A stretch of DNA of 64,000 nucleotides from Streptomyces sp. Je 1-332 (GTDB lineage Bacteria; Actinomycetota; Actinomycetes; Streptomycetales; Streptomycetaceae): the NCBI RefSeq assembly GCF_040730185.1, contig NZ_CP160402.1, positions 868,001 through 932,000 on the forward strand. The letters run 5' to 3'. How positions within the stretch are numbered: position 1 is the first letter of the stretch; every line of letters begins with the position of its first letter. This document shows positions 10,841 to 19,898 of this stretch, piece after piece. The position numbers and the translations under genes were made by a program. Below the pieces are notes generated by a model. The model saw nothing but the letters and a program-made list of their open reading frames with translations, was not told where the DNA came from and ran no database searches.

Positions 10841-11755
10841 CTACTCCACCCTCCCCAGCGCCTCCCCGCACGCCTTGATGTACGCGCTCACCAGCGGGCG
10901 GCTGTCCTCGCCCGCCCGCCAGGCCAGGGCGAACCGGCTGGGCGTGATGCCGCGGACCGGGCGTGTGACGACACCGCCGAGCGTGATCAGCGGGGCGCCC
11001 GCGGCGACCAGGCAGATACCTCTGTCGTCCGCCAGCGCCTCGTACGTCTCGTCGGTGCTCGCTATCTCCGCGCCGATGCGGGGCGGGCGGCCCGCGCGGG
11101 CGTCCAGGGCGAGCCAGTAGTCCCGCAGCGCACCCGCGCTCTCGGGCAGCGCGAGGAAGGGTTCGTCGACGAGGTCGGTGAAGTCGACCTCGTCCTGGTC
11201 CGCGAGGCGGTGGGTCACGGGAAGGGCGACATGGCGCGGCTCCTCGGCGACCACCACCCAGTCGTAGCGCTCCAGGTCGGGAAGCGGCAGCCAGATGAAG
11301 GCCACGTCCGCCGATCCGTCAGCGAGGCCCGCGCTCGCGTCCTCCCAACTCACCTGGCGCAGCCTGATCTTCGCCTCCGGGAGAGAGTCGCCGAAGCGGG
11401 AGCGTATCGCCGGGAGGAGACCACCGCGCGCCGGACGCGTGCTCATGCCCACGGAGAGCGTCGCCCGCTCCCCGGCCTTCGCGCGCTCCACCGCCGCGCT
11501 CGCCGACTGCCAGTGTTCGAGCACCCGTTGGGCCTGCGGCAGGAGCGCGGCGCCCACGGAGGTGAGGCGCACGCCGCGGTTGCCGCGCACGAACAGCTCG
11601 GCGCCCAGCTGCCGTTCCAGCGCCCGTATCTGCTTGCTCAGCGCGGGCTGCGAGACGAAGAGCCGCTCGGCGGCGCGCGTGAAGTGCAGATCCTGTGCCA
11701 CCGCGACGAAGTAGCGGAGATCCCTGCTGTGCACGTCCCTGCCGTGAAGGTCCAT
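10841..11755 (-). CDS. LysR-family transcriptional regulator
   Basis: This is a DNA-binding regulator of about 304 residues. The N-terminal winged helix-turn-helix reads DLHFTRAAERLFVSQPALSKQIRALE, followed by a LysR substrate-binding domain (roughly residues 90-300). Starts at 11761, 11755 and GTG 11737 are all possible. The GTG at 11737, preceded by AGGGAC, would give the compact N-terminus usual for the family, so the start is uncertain. It is divergent from the SDR gene at 11864, the classical LysR arrangement in which the regulator controls its neighbour and itself. The effector is unknown. Confidence 0.88.
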   Translation of the reverse strand: MDLHGRDVHSRDLRYFVAVAQDLHFTRAAERLFVSQPALSKQIRALERQLGAELFVRGNRGVRLTSVGAALLPQAQRVLEHWQSASAAVERAKAGERATLSVGMSTRPARGGLLPAIRSRFGDSLPEAKIRLRQVSWEDASAGLADGSADVAFIWLPLPDLERYDWVVVAEEPRHVALPVTHRLADQDEVDFTDLVDEPFLALPESAGALRDYWLALDARAGRPPRIGAEIASTDETYEALADDRGICLVAAGAPLITLGGVVTRPVRGITPSRFALAWRAGEDSRPLVSAYIKACGEALGRVE

Positions 11756-11863
11756 AACCATCAGCTATCACGTCAAGTCTTGGACGGGCCAGCCGATTCG
11801 GTCGCAGGATGATCCACAGAGCCGGGGACGAACGAACCGGCCGACACCGATAGGGAGTTCGAC

Positions 11864-12694
11864 ATGACGAAGGTATGGCTCGTGACGGGCGCGACCAGTG
11901 GCTTCGGCCGGGCGATCACCGAGGCGGCCGTCGCCGCGGGCGGCGTGGTCGTGGCCACCGCCCGTAACGCGTCGTCCCTGGACGACCTTGTCGCCGCCCA
12001 CCCCGACCAGGTTGAAGCCCTCGCCCTCGACGTGACGGACACGGCCGGCATCGAGACCGCCGTACGTGACATCGCCGACCGGCACGGCCGCATCGACGTG
12101 CTGGTGAACAACGCGGGACGCAGCCACGTCGGCGCCCTCGAGGAGGACTCGGACGCCGAGCTGCGCGCCCTGTTCGACGTGCACGTCTTCGGCCCGGCCG
12201 CACTGGCCCGCGCCGTGCTCCCACACATGCGGGCGCGGCGCTCGGGAGCGATCGTGCAGATGAGCAGCATGGGCGGCCAGATGTCCTTCGCGGGGTTCTC
12301 GGCGTACAGCGGCACGAAGTTCGCCCTGGAAGGGATGTCGGAGGCGCTGGCCGCGGAGGTGGGACCGCTCGGCATCAAGGTCCTGGTCGTGGAGCCCGGC
12401 GCGTTCCGGACAAGGCTGTTCGGCAACACCAGCGCGAGCCCTGTCGAGATCCCGGACTACGTGGAGACGGCGGGCGCCACCCGCGCGATGGTCGCGGGCG
12501 GCGACGGCGAGCAGCCCGGCGACCCGGCGAAGGCCGCCGCGGCGATCATCACGGCGCTCGACGCCGACGAGACGCCGCTGCGCCTGCCGCTGGGCGAGGA
12601 CGCCGTGGACGCGGTCGTCGGGCACCTCGACTCGGTCCGCGCGGAGATCGCCGCCTGGGAGAAGGTGACCCGGGCGACCGCCTTCGACGCCTGA
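11864..12694 (+). CDS. Short-chain dehydrogenase/reductase
   Basis: This classical SDR of 276 residues is an NAD(P)-dependent oxidoreductase of unknown substrate. The Rossmann glycine motif is GATSGFG (residues 9-15), the structural motif is NNAG, and the catalytic Tyr-Lys pair is in YSGTKFA. A Ser in QMSSMGG completes the triad. TAGGGAG precedes the ATG. The gene is divergent from a LysR regulator, which probably controls it. A hairpin at 12721-12749 follows it. Confidence 0.9.
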   Translation: MTKVWLVTGATSGFGRAITEAAVAAGGVVVATARNASSLDDLVAAHPDQVEALALDVTDTAGIETAVRDIADRHGRIDVLVNNAGRSHVGALEEDSDAELRALFDVHVFGPAALARAVLPHMRARRSGAIVQMSSMGGQMSFAGFSAYSGTKFALEGMSEALAAEVGPLGIKVLVVEPGAFRTRLFGNTSASPVEIPDYVETAGATRAMVAGGDGEQPGDPAKAAAAIITALDADETPLRLPLGEDAVDAVVGHLDSVRAEIAAWEKVTRATAFDA

Positions 12695-12720
12695 GCCGCT
12701 GCGAGCCCTGAAGGCCACTC

Positions 12721-12749
12721 GCGACCCCTGACACGCTGTCAGCGGTCGC
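12721..12749. terminator. Bidirectional hairpin terminator
   Basis: A stem with arms GCGACC and CTGACA pairs with TGTCAG and GGTCGC around a CGC loop, interrupted by one C-C mismatch. It lies between convergent genes and overlaps the stop codon of the methyltransferase gene. There is no T-tract, as is common in high-GC actinomycetes. Confidence 0.6.
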
Positions 12750-13941
12750 GCTTGACCGCCCGCAGGACCACGAACTTCGGGTTGCCCGCGACGACTTGAG
12801 AGTTGCCGAAGAGCTTCCGCAGCTTCACGTGGTATTCGAGATGGCGGTTGCCGACGACCCACAGCTCACCGCCGGGTCGCAGCGCCGCGCGCGCCCCGGC
12901 GAACATCCGCCAGGCGGTCGCGCCGCTGGTCGCCTGGTGGCTGTGGAACGGCGGGTTGTTCAGGACGAGGTCCACAGAGCCCGCCGGCAGCGTCGACAGG
13001 GCGTCGCCCGCGACGAACTCGGCCCGCGTGGAGCCGGCGGCGTTCGCACGGAAGGTGGCCTCCGCCGAGGCGACGGCGGGGTAGGACTCGTCGACGAAGG
13101 TGACCGTGGCCTCGGGGTCGGCGACGGCGGCTGCCGTGCCGAGCACGCCGTTGCCGCAGCCCAGGTCCACGATGTGCGGGGCGCCGCCCCCCTCGGGGCT
13201 GTTGCCGGCCGGCAGGTGGCGCAGGAAGAAGCGGGTGCCGATGTCGAGGCGGTCGGCGCAGAACACGCCCGCGTGGTTGACGACGGTCAGCCCTGATCCT
13301 GCGCCGGAGTCGGCGTCGAGCACATAGCTGCGCGGCCACGGGCTGGGTGCGGTGCCCCGCTCGGGATCCGGCGTGCTGAAGATGAGCCGCGCCTTCTGCC
13401 GGGCCAGCGACGTCCTCGTAGGGCCGATGATCCGTTCGAAGAGGTCGAGCGTGGAGGTGTGGATCTCGGTGACCATGCCGGTGCCGACGACGACCGTGCC
13501 CGCGTGCAGGGCGGGCGCGAGCCGGTGCAGCTGGTCCTCCAGGAGAGCGAGGCTCTTCGGCACCCGGACCAGCAGGACGTCGATCCGGCTCGGCGGGGCG
13601 TCACCCGTCGTCGAGAGCCGCACCGCGTCCGGCGCGAACCCGGCGCGTGCCACGTTTGCCCGCGTCGCCTCCCGCGCGAGGAACGAGTCGGTGATCAGCG
13701 TCGGCCCGTGCTCGGCGAGCGCCGTGGTCAGCGCGCCCCACCGGTCGCCGACGACGGCCACGGTGCCGGAGAGGTCGACGGGCTTCGCCGCCTCCTCGGA
13801 CCCGGCGGGCCCGCCGTCCTCGCCCGCGAGATGGCGCAGGAGGTAGGCGTCGGCGGCGGACCAGGCGCGCAGGGGGTCGCGAGGGTCCTCGGGAAATCGT
13901 GTGAGGTCGTACGCGCCCCATGACGTGATCAGCCGGTTCAT
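12739..13941 (-). CDS. RsmC/RlmG-like class I methyltransferase
   Basis: The protein has 400 residues. The C-terminal half has a SAM-binding motif VDLGCGNGVLGTAAA and the N-methyltransferase signature LNNPPFHSHQ, as in RsmC and RlmG enzymes that methylate guanine in rRNA. The N-terminal half is the degenerate, catalytically silent methyltransferase-like domain typical of that family. GAAGG lies upstream of the ATG. The RNA target cannot be decided from sequence. It converges on the SDR gene with a shared terminator. Confidence 0.85.
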   Translation of the reverse strand: MNRLITSWGAYDLTRFPEDPRDPLRAWSAADAYLLRHLAGEDGGPAGSEEAAKPVDLSGTVAVVGDRWGALTTALAEHGPTLITDSFLAREATRANVARAGFAPDAVRLSTTGDAPPSRIDVLLVRVPKSLALLEDQLHRLAPALHAGTVVVGTGMVTEIHTSTLDLFERIIGPTRTSLARQKARLIFSTPDPERGTAPSPWPRSYVLDADSGAGSGLTVVNHAGVFCADRLDIGTRFFLRHLPAGNSPEGGGAPHIVDLGCGNGVLGTAAAVADPEATVTFVDESYPAVASAEATFRANAAGSTRAEFVAGDALSTLPAGSVDLVLNNPPFHSHQATSGATAWRMFAGARAALRPGGELWVVGNRHLEYHVKLRKLFGNSQVVAGNPKFVVLRAVKRDR

Positions 13942-14124
13942 CGTGCCTTCAGGCTATCGAAAGGAGCCCGCACCCGATCTACTGGGACGCCTGGTCCCGC
14001 GGGGGCCGGAGGGGACGGAAGGAAGCGGCTGCGCCGAATAGCGGCTCTTGTAGTGCGTTCGCGGCCGGTTCTCCTTACCGTCCATTCGTGGAGCACCCGC
14101 GCATCCCACCCCCGAGGAGCCGTC

Positions 14125-15594
14125 ATGCCGGAGTTGTTCATCGGCGGAACATGGACCACTGCCGTGGACGGGCAGACACGGGAGATCCGCTGCCCCGCGG
14201 ACAACACCCTGGTCGCGACCGTCGACGAGGCCGGGCCCAAGGACGCGGCGGCGGCGATCGCCGCCGCGCGTGAGGCCTTCGACCACGGGCCGTGGCCGAG
14301 CACCCCGGCGGCGGACCGCGGCAGCCTGCTGCTGCGCGTGGCCGACCTCCTCGAACGCGACAAGGACGCGCTCGCCCGCGCCGAATCCCTGGACACCGGG
14401 AAGCGGCTCGTGGAGAGCGAGTACGACATGGACGACATCGCGAACTGCTTCCGCTACTTCGGCAATCTGACGGCGGCGGGCGGCACGGACCGGGTCGTCG
14501 ACGCCGGAAGCCCGGAGGTGGACAGCCGGGTGGTGCACGAGCCGGTCGGGGTGTGCGCCCTGATCACGCCCTGGAACTATCCGCTGCTGCAGACCGCGTG
14601 GAAGGTCGCCCCGGCACTGGGCGCGGGCAACACCTTCGTCCTCAAGCCGAGCGAGCTGACCCCGCACACCTCCATCATCCTGATGCGCCTGCTCACCGAG
14701 GCCGGGCTGCCGGGCGGCGCCGCCAACCTGATCCTCGGCGCGGGCCCCACCGCGGGCGCCCCGCTCAGCGAGGACCCGCGGGTCGACATGGTGTCGTTCA
14801 CCGGCGGGCTCGTCACCGGGCGCCGCATCATGGCCGCGGCGGCGCCCACGGTGAAGAAGGTCGCCCTGGAACTGGGCGGCAAGAACCCGAACATCATCTT
14901 CGCCGACGCCGACTTCGAGACGGCGGTCGACTACGCCCTGATGGCGATCTTCCTGCACTCGGGCCAGGTCTGTTCGGCCGGGGCACGGCTCCTCGTCCAG
15001 GACGAGCTGCACGACTCGTTCGTCGACGCCGTGGTCGAGCGCGCGCAGCAGATCCGGCTCGGCGGTCCCTTCGACCTGAACGCCCGCACGGGGCCGCTGA
15101 TCTCCGCAGCGCACCGCGACAAGGTCGAGGCGTACGTGGCGGCCGGCGTCGCCGAGGGCGCGGTGCTGCGCTGCGGCGGCGCACGCCCCGACGACCCGGC
15201 GCTGCGGGACGGCTACTACTACCCGCCGACCGTGCTCGACGAGTGCACGCCCGGCATGTCCGTGATCACCGACGAGTCGTTCGGCCCGGTGCTCACCGTC
15301 GAGCGGTTCCGGGACGAGGAAGAGGCCGTCGCGCTCGCCAACGACACCGTCTACGGACTCGCGGGCGCCATCTGGTCGCAGGACGGGGGCAAGGCGCACC
15401 GGGTGGCGTCCCGGATGCGCGCGGGAACGGTGTGGATCAACGACTTCCACCCCTATGTGCCGCAGGCGGAATGGGGCGGCATGAAGCAGTCCGGCTTCGG
15501 GCGCGAGCTGGGGCCGGCCGGTCTCGCCGAGTACCAGGAGGCCAAGCACATCTGGCGCAACCTCGCACCGACACCGCAAAGGTGGTTCGAATGA
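14125..15594 (+). CDS. Aldehyde dehydrogenase (betaine-aldehyde-type)
   Basis: This NAD(P)-dependent aldehyde dehydrogenase of 489 residues oxidises an aldehyde to the acid. The catalytic Glu lies in LELGGKNPN and the catalytic Cys in SGQVCSAG. The cofactor motif is ITPWNYPLLQTAWKVAPALGAGN. The ATG at 14125 follows GAGGAG. It overlaps the permease gene by ATGA, and a GMC oxidoreductase follows. The three together look like choline (or another alcohol) uptake and two-step oxidation, with this enzyme in the BetB role. Substrate is inferred from context. Confidence 0.87.
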   Translation: MPELFIGGTWTTAVDGQTREIRCPADNTLVATVDEAGPKDAAAAIAAAREAFDHGPWPSTPAADRGSLLLRVADLLERDKDALARAESLDTGKRLVESEYDMDDIANCFRYFGNLTAAGGTDRVVDAGSPEVDSRVVHEPVGVCALITPWNYPLLQTAWKVAPALGAGNTFVLKPSELTPHTSIILMRLLTEAGLPGGAANLILGAGPTAGAPLSEDPRVDMVSFTGGLVTGRRIMAAAAPTVKKVALELGGKNPNIIFADADFETAVDYALMAIFLHSGQVCSAGARLLVQDELHDSFVDAVVERAQQIRLGGPFDLNARTGPLISAAHRDKVEAYVAAGVAEGAVLRCGGARPDDPALRDGYYYPPTVLDECTPGMSVITDESFGPVLTVERFRDEEEAVALANDTVYGLAGAIWSQDGGKAHRVASRMRAGTVWINDFHPYVPQAEWGGMKQSGFGRELGPAGLAEYQEAKHIWRNLAPTPQRWFE

Positions 15595-17183
15595 GCACGG
15601 ACAACGGCCAGGGACCGGTCCCGGCCACCCCGGAGAGGACGCAGGGCCAGCACGACGACGACGCGCTCGGTGAGCTCGGCTACCGCCCTGAACTCAAGCG
15701 GACACTGGGCAACTTCCACACCTTCGCGGCCGGGATCAGCTACATCTCGATCCTCACCGGCACCTTCCAGATGTTTGTGCTCGGCGTCAGCTTCGGCGGT
15801 CCCGCCTATTGGTGGTCCTGGCCGATGGTCTTCGTCGGTCAGCTGATGGTGGCCCTGTGCTTCTGCGAGCTGGCCGCCAGGTATCCGGTCGCGGGATCGG
15901 TCTACAACTGGGCCAAGACGATGGGCGGCCCGCACGTGGGGTGGCTCGGCGGCTGGATGATGATGACCGCCACCATGGTGTCTCTCTCCGCCGTGGCGCT
16001 GGCCTACCAGATCACGCTGCCGCAGATCTCCGAATGGTTCCAGTTCGTGGGTGACGGCAGCGGCAAGAACGACGCTGCGGCCAACGCCGTGCTCCTGGGC
16101 ACCGTGCTCATCGCCTTCTCCACGGCGATCAACGCTTTCGGCGTCCAGCTCATGGCCCGGATCAACTCCGCCGGCGTCTTCATCGAACTGATCGCCGCCG
16201 TCGGCCTGGTCATCTTCCTCGCGGCGCACATCACCCGCGGCCCCAGCAGCGTCCTGACCGAGACGAACGGCGCGGGCACCGGCGAGAGCCTCGGATACTT
16301 CGGCGCGTTTCTCACCGCCTCGCTGGCATCGGCGTACGTGATGTACGGATTCGACACCGCCGCGTCGCTCGGCGAGGAGTCGCACAACCCCGGCCGGAAC
16401 GCGCCCCGCGCCATCCTGCGCGCGCTCATCGCCTCCTTCATCCTCGGCGGTCTGATCCTGCTCTTCGCGCTCCTGGCGGTGCCGGACCTGCAGTCCGAGG
16501 AGCTGGCGTCGGGCGGTCTGCAGTACGTGGTCCTGGAGACGCTCGGTTCGACCATCGGAGAGATCTTCCTGTGGTGCGTGGTGGTCGCCATCACCGTGTG
16601 CGTCCTGGCCGTGCAGGCCGCCGGTATCCGGCTCATGTTCGCCATGGCGCGGGACAACAACCTGCCGGCGGGCACGCACCTCGCCAAGGTCAGCCCTCGC
16701 TTCCAGACCCCAGTGGTACCGGCTGTCCTGATCGGTGTGGTGGGTGTCGTCATCCTGGTGATCAACATCAACCAACCGCAGATCTTCTCGGTGGTCACGA
16801 GCATCGCGATCATCATGATCTACGTGGCCTATCTGCTGGTCACCGTACCCATGCTGATCAAGCGGTTCCGCGGCCAGTGGCAGCCCAAGGAGGGGAAGTT
16901 CTCGCTGGGCAGGTTCGGCCTGCCCATCAACGTCCTCGCCGTGCTCTGGGGCCTGGCCATGTCCATCAACCTCGCCTGGCCCCGCGCGGAGGTCTACAAC
17001 GCGACAGGGCCGCAGCACTGGTACCTGCGCTGGGGTGCGTTCCTCTTCATCGGCATCGTGGCCCTCGGCGGCTTCGCCTACTACTGGTTCGTGCAGCGGC
17101 ACAAGACGGGCGTGCTCGCCGAGCACCGCTTCGAGCAGGCCGCCGACCCCACCTCTCCGCCGTCACCGCCGGCCGCCCCCTGA
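15591..17183 (+). CDS. APC-superfamily permease (possible choline/amine transporter)
   Basis: This is a 530-residue integral membrane protein with about 12 membrane segments. It carries an APC-type motif, YGFDTAASLGEESHNPGRNAPRAI, near the middle. This is close to the amino-acid/choline transporter branch that includes amine and GABA permeases. The ATG at 15591 overlaps the stop of the aldehyde dehydrogenase gene. The N-terminal 35 residues are hydrophilic. Its place between aldehyde dehydrogenase and GMC oxidoreductase suggests it imports the alcohol or amine they oxidise, possibly choline or ethanolamine. The substrate is unproven. Confidence 0.85.
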   Translation: MSTDNGQGPVPATPERTQGQHDDDALGELGYRPELKRTLGNFHTFAAGISYISILTGTFQMFVLGVSFGGPAYWWSWPMVFVGQLMVALCFCELAARYPVAGSVYNWAKTMGGPHVGWLGGWMMMTATMVSLSAVALAYQITLPQISEWFQFVGDGSGKNDAAANAVLLGTVLIAFSTAINAFGVQLMARINSAGVFIELIAAVGLVIFLAAHITRGPSSVLTETNGAGTGESLGYFGAFLTASLASAYVMYGFDTAASLGEESHNPGRNAPRAILRALIASFILGGLILLFALLAVPDLQSEELASGGLQYVVLETLGSTIGEIFLWCVVVAITVCVLAVQAAGIRLMFAMARDNNLPAGTHLAKVSPRFQTPVVPAVLIGVVGVVILVININQPQIFSVVTSIAIIMIYVAYLLVTVPMLIKRFRGQWQPKEGKFSLGRFGLPINVLAVLWGLAMSINLAWPRAEVYNATGPQHWYLRWGAFLFIGIVALGGFAYYWFVQRHKTGVLAEHRFEQAADPTSPPSPPAAP

Positions 17184-17205
17184 ACCCCTCTGATCTGGAG
17201 CCGTC

Positions 17206-18768
17206 ATGCCCGCTGAGAGTCCCCAGGCCGAGTTCGACTACGTGGTGGTCGGCGGCGGCACGGCAGGCGCCGTGGTCGCCGCGCGGCTGACCGAGGACCC
17301 GGACGTCAGCGTCTGCGTACTGGAGGCGGGGCCTTCCGACGTCGGCGACGACAACGTCCTGCAACTGGACCGGTGGATGGCCCTGTTGGAGTCCGGCTAC
17401 GACTGGGACTACCCGGTGGAGCCGCAGGAGAACGGCAACAGCTTCATGCGGCACGCCCGCGCCAAGGTGCTCGGCGGCTGCTCGTCGCACAACTCCTGCA
17501 TCGCCTTCTGGGCCCCTGCCGAGGACCTCGACGAGTGGGGCTCGCTCGGCTGTACGGGCTGGAGCGCGGCGGACTGCTTCCCCCTCTACCAGCGCCTGGA
17601 GACCAACGAGGCGCCCGGCGACCACCACGGCCGCTCCGGCCCGGTGAACATCATGAACGTCCCGCCGAACGACCCGTGCGGTTCCGCCCTGTTGGAGGCG
17701 TGCGCGGCGGCGGGAATCCCCACCACGCCGTTCAACACCGGTAGGACGGTGGTGCGCGGCGCCCACTGGTTCCAGATCAACTCCCGCCCGGACGGCACCC
17801 GTTCGTCCGCTTCGGTGTCGTATCTGCACCCGATCCTGGGCAAGCGGCCGAACCTCGAGGTACGCACGGGCCTCCAGGCAAGGCAGTTGCTGTTCGACGA
17901 CAACCGCCGATGCACGGGCGTCGAGTACCTGCAGCCCGACACCATCCACAGCGGCAGCGTCGCGGCGCGCCGCGAGGTGATCGTGTCCTGCGGTGCCATC
18001 GACTCGCCGAAGCTCCTGATGCTGTCGGGGATCGGCCCCGCCGGGCATCTGCGGGAGTGCGGCGTGGACGTGCGGGTGGACTCCCCCGGGGTCGGCGCGC
18101 ACCTCCAGGACCACCCCGAGGGCGTGATCATGTGGGAGGCGAAGCAGCCGATGGTCACCTCCTCCACCCAGTGGTGGGAGATCGGCATCTTCGCGGACAC
18201 CGAACCGGGCCTCGACCGCCCGGACCTGATGTTCCACTACGGCTCGGTGCCCTTCGACATGAACACCTACCGGCGCGGCTACCCGACCACCGACAACGCC
18301 TTCTGCCTCACCCCGAACGTCACCCGGGCCCGCTCCATGGGCACGGTCCGGCTGCGCACCCGTGACTTCCGCGACAAGCCGATGGTCGACCCGCGCTACT
18401 TCACGCACGAGCACGACATCCGCGTGATGACGTACGGCCTCAGGCTCGCCCGGGAGATCGCGGCGCAGGCCCCGATGGCGAACTGGGCGGGCACCGAACT
18501 CGCCCCGGGACCGCAGGCCACGACCGACGACGAACTCTTCGCCTACATCCGCCAGACCCACAACACCGTCTACCACCCGGCTGGCACCGTGCGGATGGGG
18601 GCGACGGACGACACGGACTCGCCGCTCGACCCCGAACTGCGGGTCAAGGGAGTCAGCGGGCTCCGCGTCGCCGACGCGTCGGTCATGCCGTTCCTGCCCG
18701 CGGTCAACCCGTGCATCACCACCATGATGATCGGCGAGAAGTGCGCCGACATGATCAAGGCGTCCTGA
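17206..18768 (+). CDS. GMC oxidoreductase (choline-dehydrogenase-like)
   Basis: This flavoprotein of 520 residues oxidises an alcohol to an aldehyde. The N-terminal FAD motif is VVVGGGTAGAVVAARL, and the GMC signature lies around GGCSSHNS. The C-terminal catalytic region includes NTVYHPAGTVRMG and VNPCITTMMIGEKCADMI. The start ATG is preceded by GGAG. It lies 22 bases after the permease and is the last gene of the operon. With the aldehyde dehydrogenase it would convert choline to glycine betaine, in the BetA role. Other primary alcohols are possible. Confidence 0.85.
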   Translation: MPAESPQAEFDYVVVGGGTAGAVVAARLTEDPDVSVCVLEAGPSDVGDDNVLQLDRWMALLESGYDWDYPVEPQENGNSFMRHARAKVLGGCSSHNSCIAFWAPAEDLDEWGSLGCTGWSAADCFPLYQRLETNEAPGDHHGRSGPVNIMNVPPNDPCGSALLEACAAAGIPTTPFNTGRTVVRGAHWFQINSRPDGTRSSASVSYLHPILGKRPNLEVRTGLQARQLLFDDNRRCTGVEYLQPDTIHSGSVAARREVIVSCGAIDSPKLLMLSGIGPAGHLRECGVDVRVDSPGVGAHLQDHPEGVIMWEAKQPMVTSSTQWWEIGIFADTEPGLDRPDLMFHYGSVPFDMNTYRRGYPTTDNAFCLTPNVTRARSMGTVRLRTRDFRDKPMVDPRYFTHEHDIRVMTYGLRLAREIAAQAPMANWAGTELAPGPQATTDDELFAYIRQTHNTVYHPAGTVRMGATDDTDSPLDPELRVKGVSGLRVADASVMPFLPAVNPCITTMMIGEKCADMIKAS

Positions 18769-18777
18769 GCCGGGCGG

Positions 18778-19788
18778 CTAGGCGGAATCACGCCGGGTGA
18801 GCACCGGGACCATGGCCCTGCGGGTGGAGCGGGGCAGTGCCTCGTCCGCCAGGAGATGTGCGATCCCCTCGCCGACGGCCGCGCTGACCTTGCGCGCGTC
18901 GAAGTGGGCGGTGGTCAGGCGGGGATGGAGTTGCGCGCCCAGAGGGTGGTTACCGGCCCCGACCACGGCGATGTCGCCGGGGACGCGGAATCCGGCCTCC
19001 TGGAGGGCCTGTACGAGCAGCAGGGCGAAGTCGTCGTTGTACGCGAAGACGCCGGTGGGCCGGCGGTCCGAAGCGGACCTACGCCAGTCGGAGGCCACCG
19101 CGCGCAGGCTGTCGAGGTCGAACGCACAGGGCACGGGTTCCACGGTGGCCCCCACGGCCGCGGCCACTTCCTGTGCGCGCGCGAGGCGCCGGCCGGCCAG
19201 CTGTGCGAAGGGGCCGTCGGGGACGAGACAGGCGATCCTGCGGTGTCCGGCGTCGACGAGGTACTGGGCGGCGACCGTGGCGACCGCGCCGTCGTGGAAT
19301 CCCAGGACGGTCACGTCGCGGCGCCGGCTGTTGTCGAGCAGCAGGATCGTGTCCACGCCCGCGCCCCGCAGGATGCGCACGGCCTCCGGTGGACAGGTCG
19401 CGGGCCCGCCGATGACGGCGGCGGGCCGGTACTCGGCCCAGGCGCGGGCCGCCTCGGCCGGCGGAAGCGACCGCTCGGCGTCGATCAGCAGACGCAGCCC
19501 CCGCTCGGCCAGGTCCCGGGAGAGATGCTCGACGAGCTGGTCGACGGCATGGCCGAGCGGGACTCTCATCAGGGGCATCAGGACGAGTTGGGACCGCCCC
19601 GCCCGCAGGGAACTGGCGAAGGCGTGCGGTGTGTAGCCGAGGGTCCGCACCGCGTCGAGTACGCGGCGACGTGTCTCGACCTTCACGGTCTTTCCGGCGG
19701 TGCCGTTGACGACACGGGAGACGGTGGCGCGTGAGACACCGGCCACGCGCGCGACATCCGCGCTGGTCGGCCGCGCCGCATCCGTCAT
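18778..19788 (-). CDS. LacI-family transcriptional regulator
   Basis: The protein has 336 residues from the ATG at 19788, which is preceded by GAGGAG; an in-frame start at 19836 would add 16 residues. The helix-turn-helix reads SADVARVAGVSRATVSRVVNG. A sugar-binding-protein-like sensor domain follows. It converges on the choline-type operon with 9 bases between stops. It may control that operon, but LacI proteins usually sense sugars, and no matching operator is evident nearby. The target is therefore open. Confidence 0.87.
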   Translation of the reverse strand: MTDAARPTSADVARVAGVSRATVSRVVNGTAGKTVKVETRRRVLDAVRTLGYTPHAFASSLRAGRSQLVLMPLMRVPLGHAVDQLVEHLSRDLAERGLRLLIDAERSLPPAEAARAWAEYRPAAVIGGPATCPPEAVRILRGAGVDTILLLDNSRRRDVTVLGFHDGAVATVAAQYLVDAGHRRIACLVPDGPFAQLAGRRLARAQEVAAAVGATVEPVPCAFDLDSLRAVASDWRRSASDRRPTGVFAYNDDFALLLVQALQEAGFRVPGDIAVVGAGNHPLGAQLHPRLTTAHFDARKVSAAVGEGIAHLLADEALPRSTRRAMVPVLTRRDSA

Positions 19789-19898
19789 GTCCGCCAACTC
19801 CTCTGCTGGGTGCGCCCGTCGCACCGACAGGCGCACGGGCGTCGATCAGCGCAGGATAGCTGCCTGATCGCGCCCGGCCCCAGCCGCGGTTCGGCCCG

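Noticed and set aside
13980..14010. GGGAC and GTCCC repeat upstream of the aldehyde dehydrogenase gene as an operator.
   Set aside because: The arms are only 5 bases in a very GC-rich stretch, which is not distinguishable from chance.
15453..17126. Long minus-strand open frame opposite the APC permease.
   Set aside because: Composition is dominated by Asp, His, Gly and Arg, as expected for an antisense frame of a high-GC membrane protein gene.
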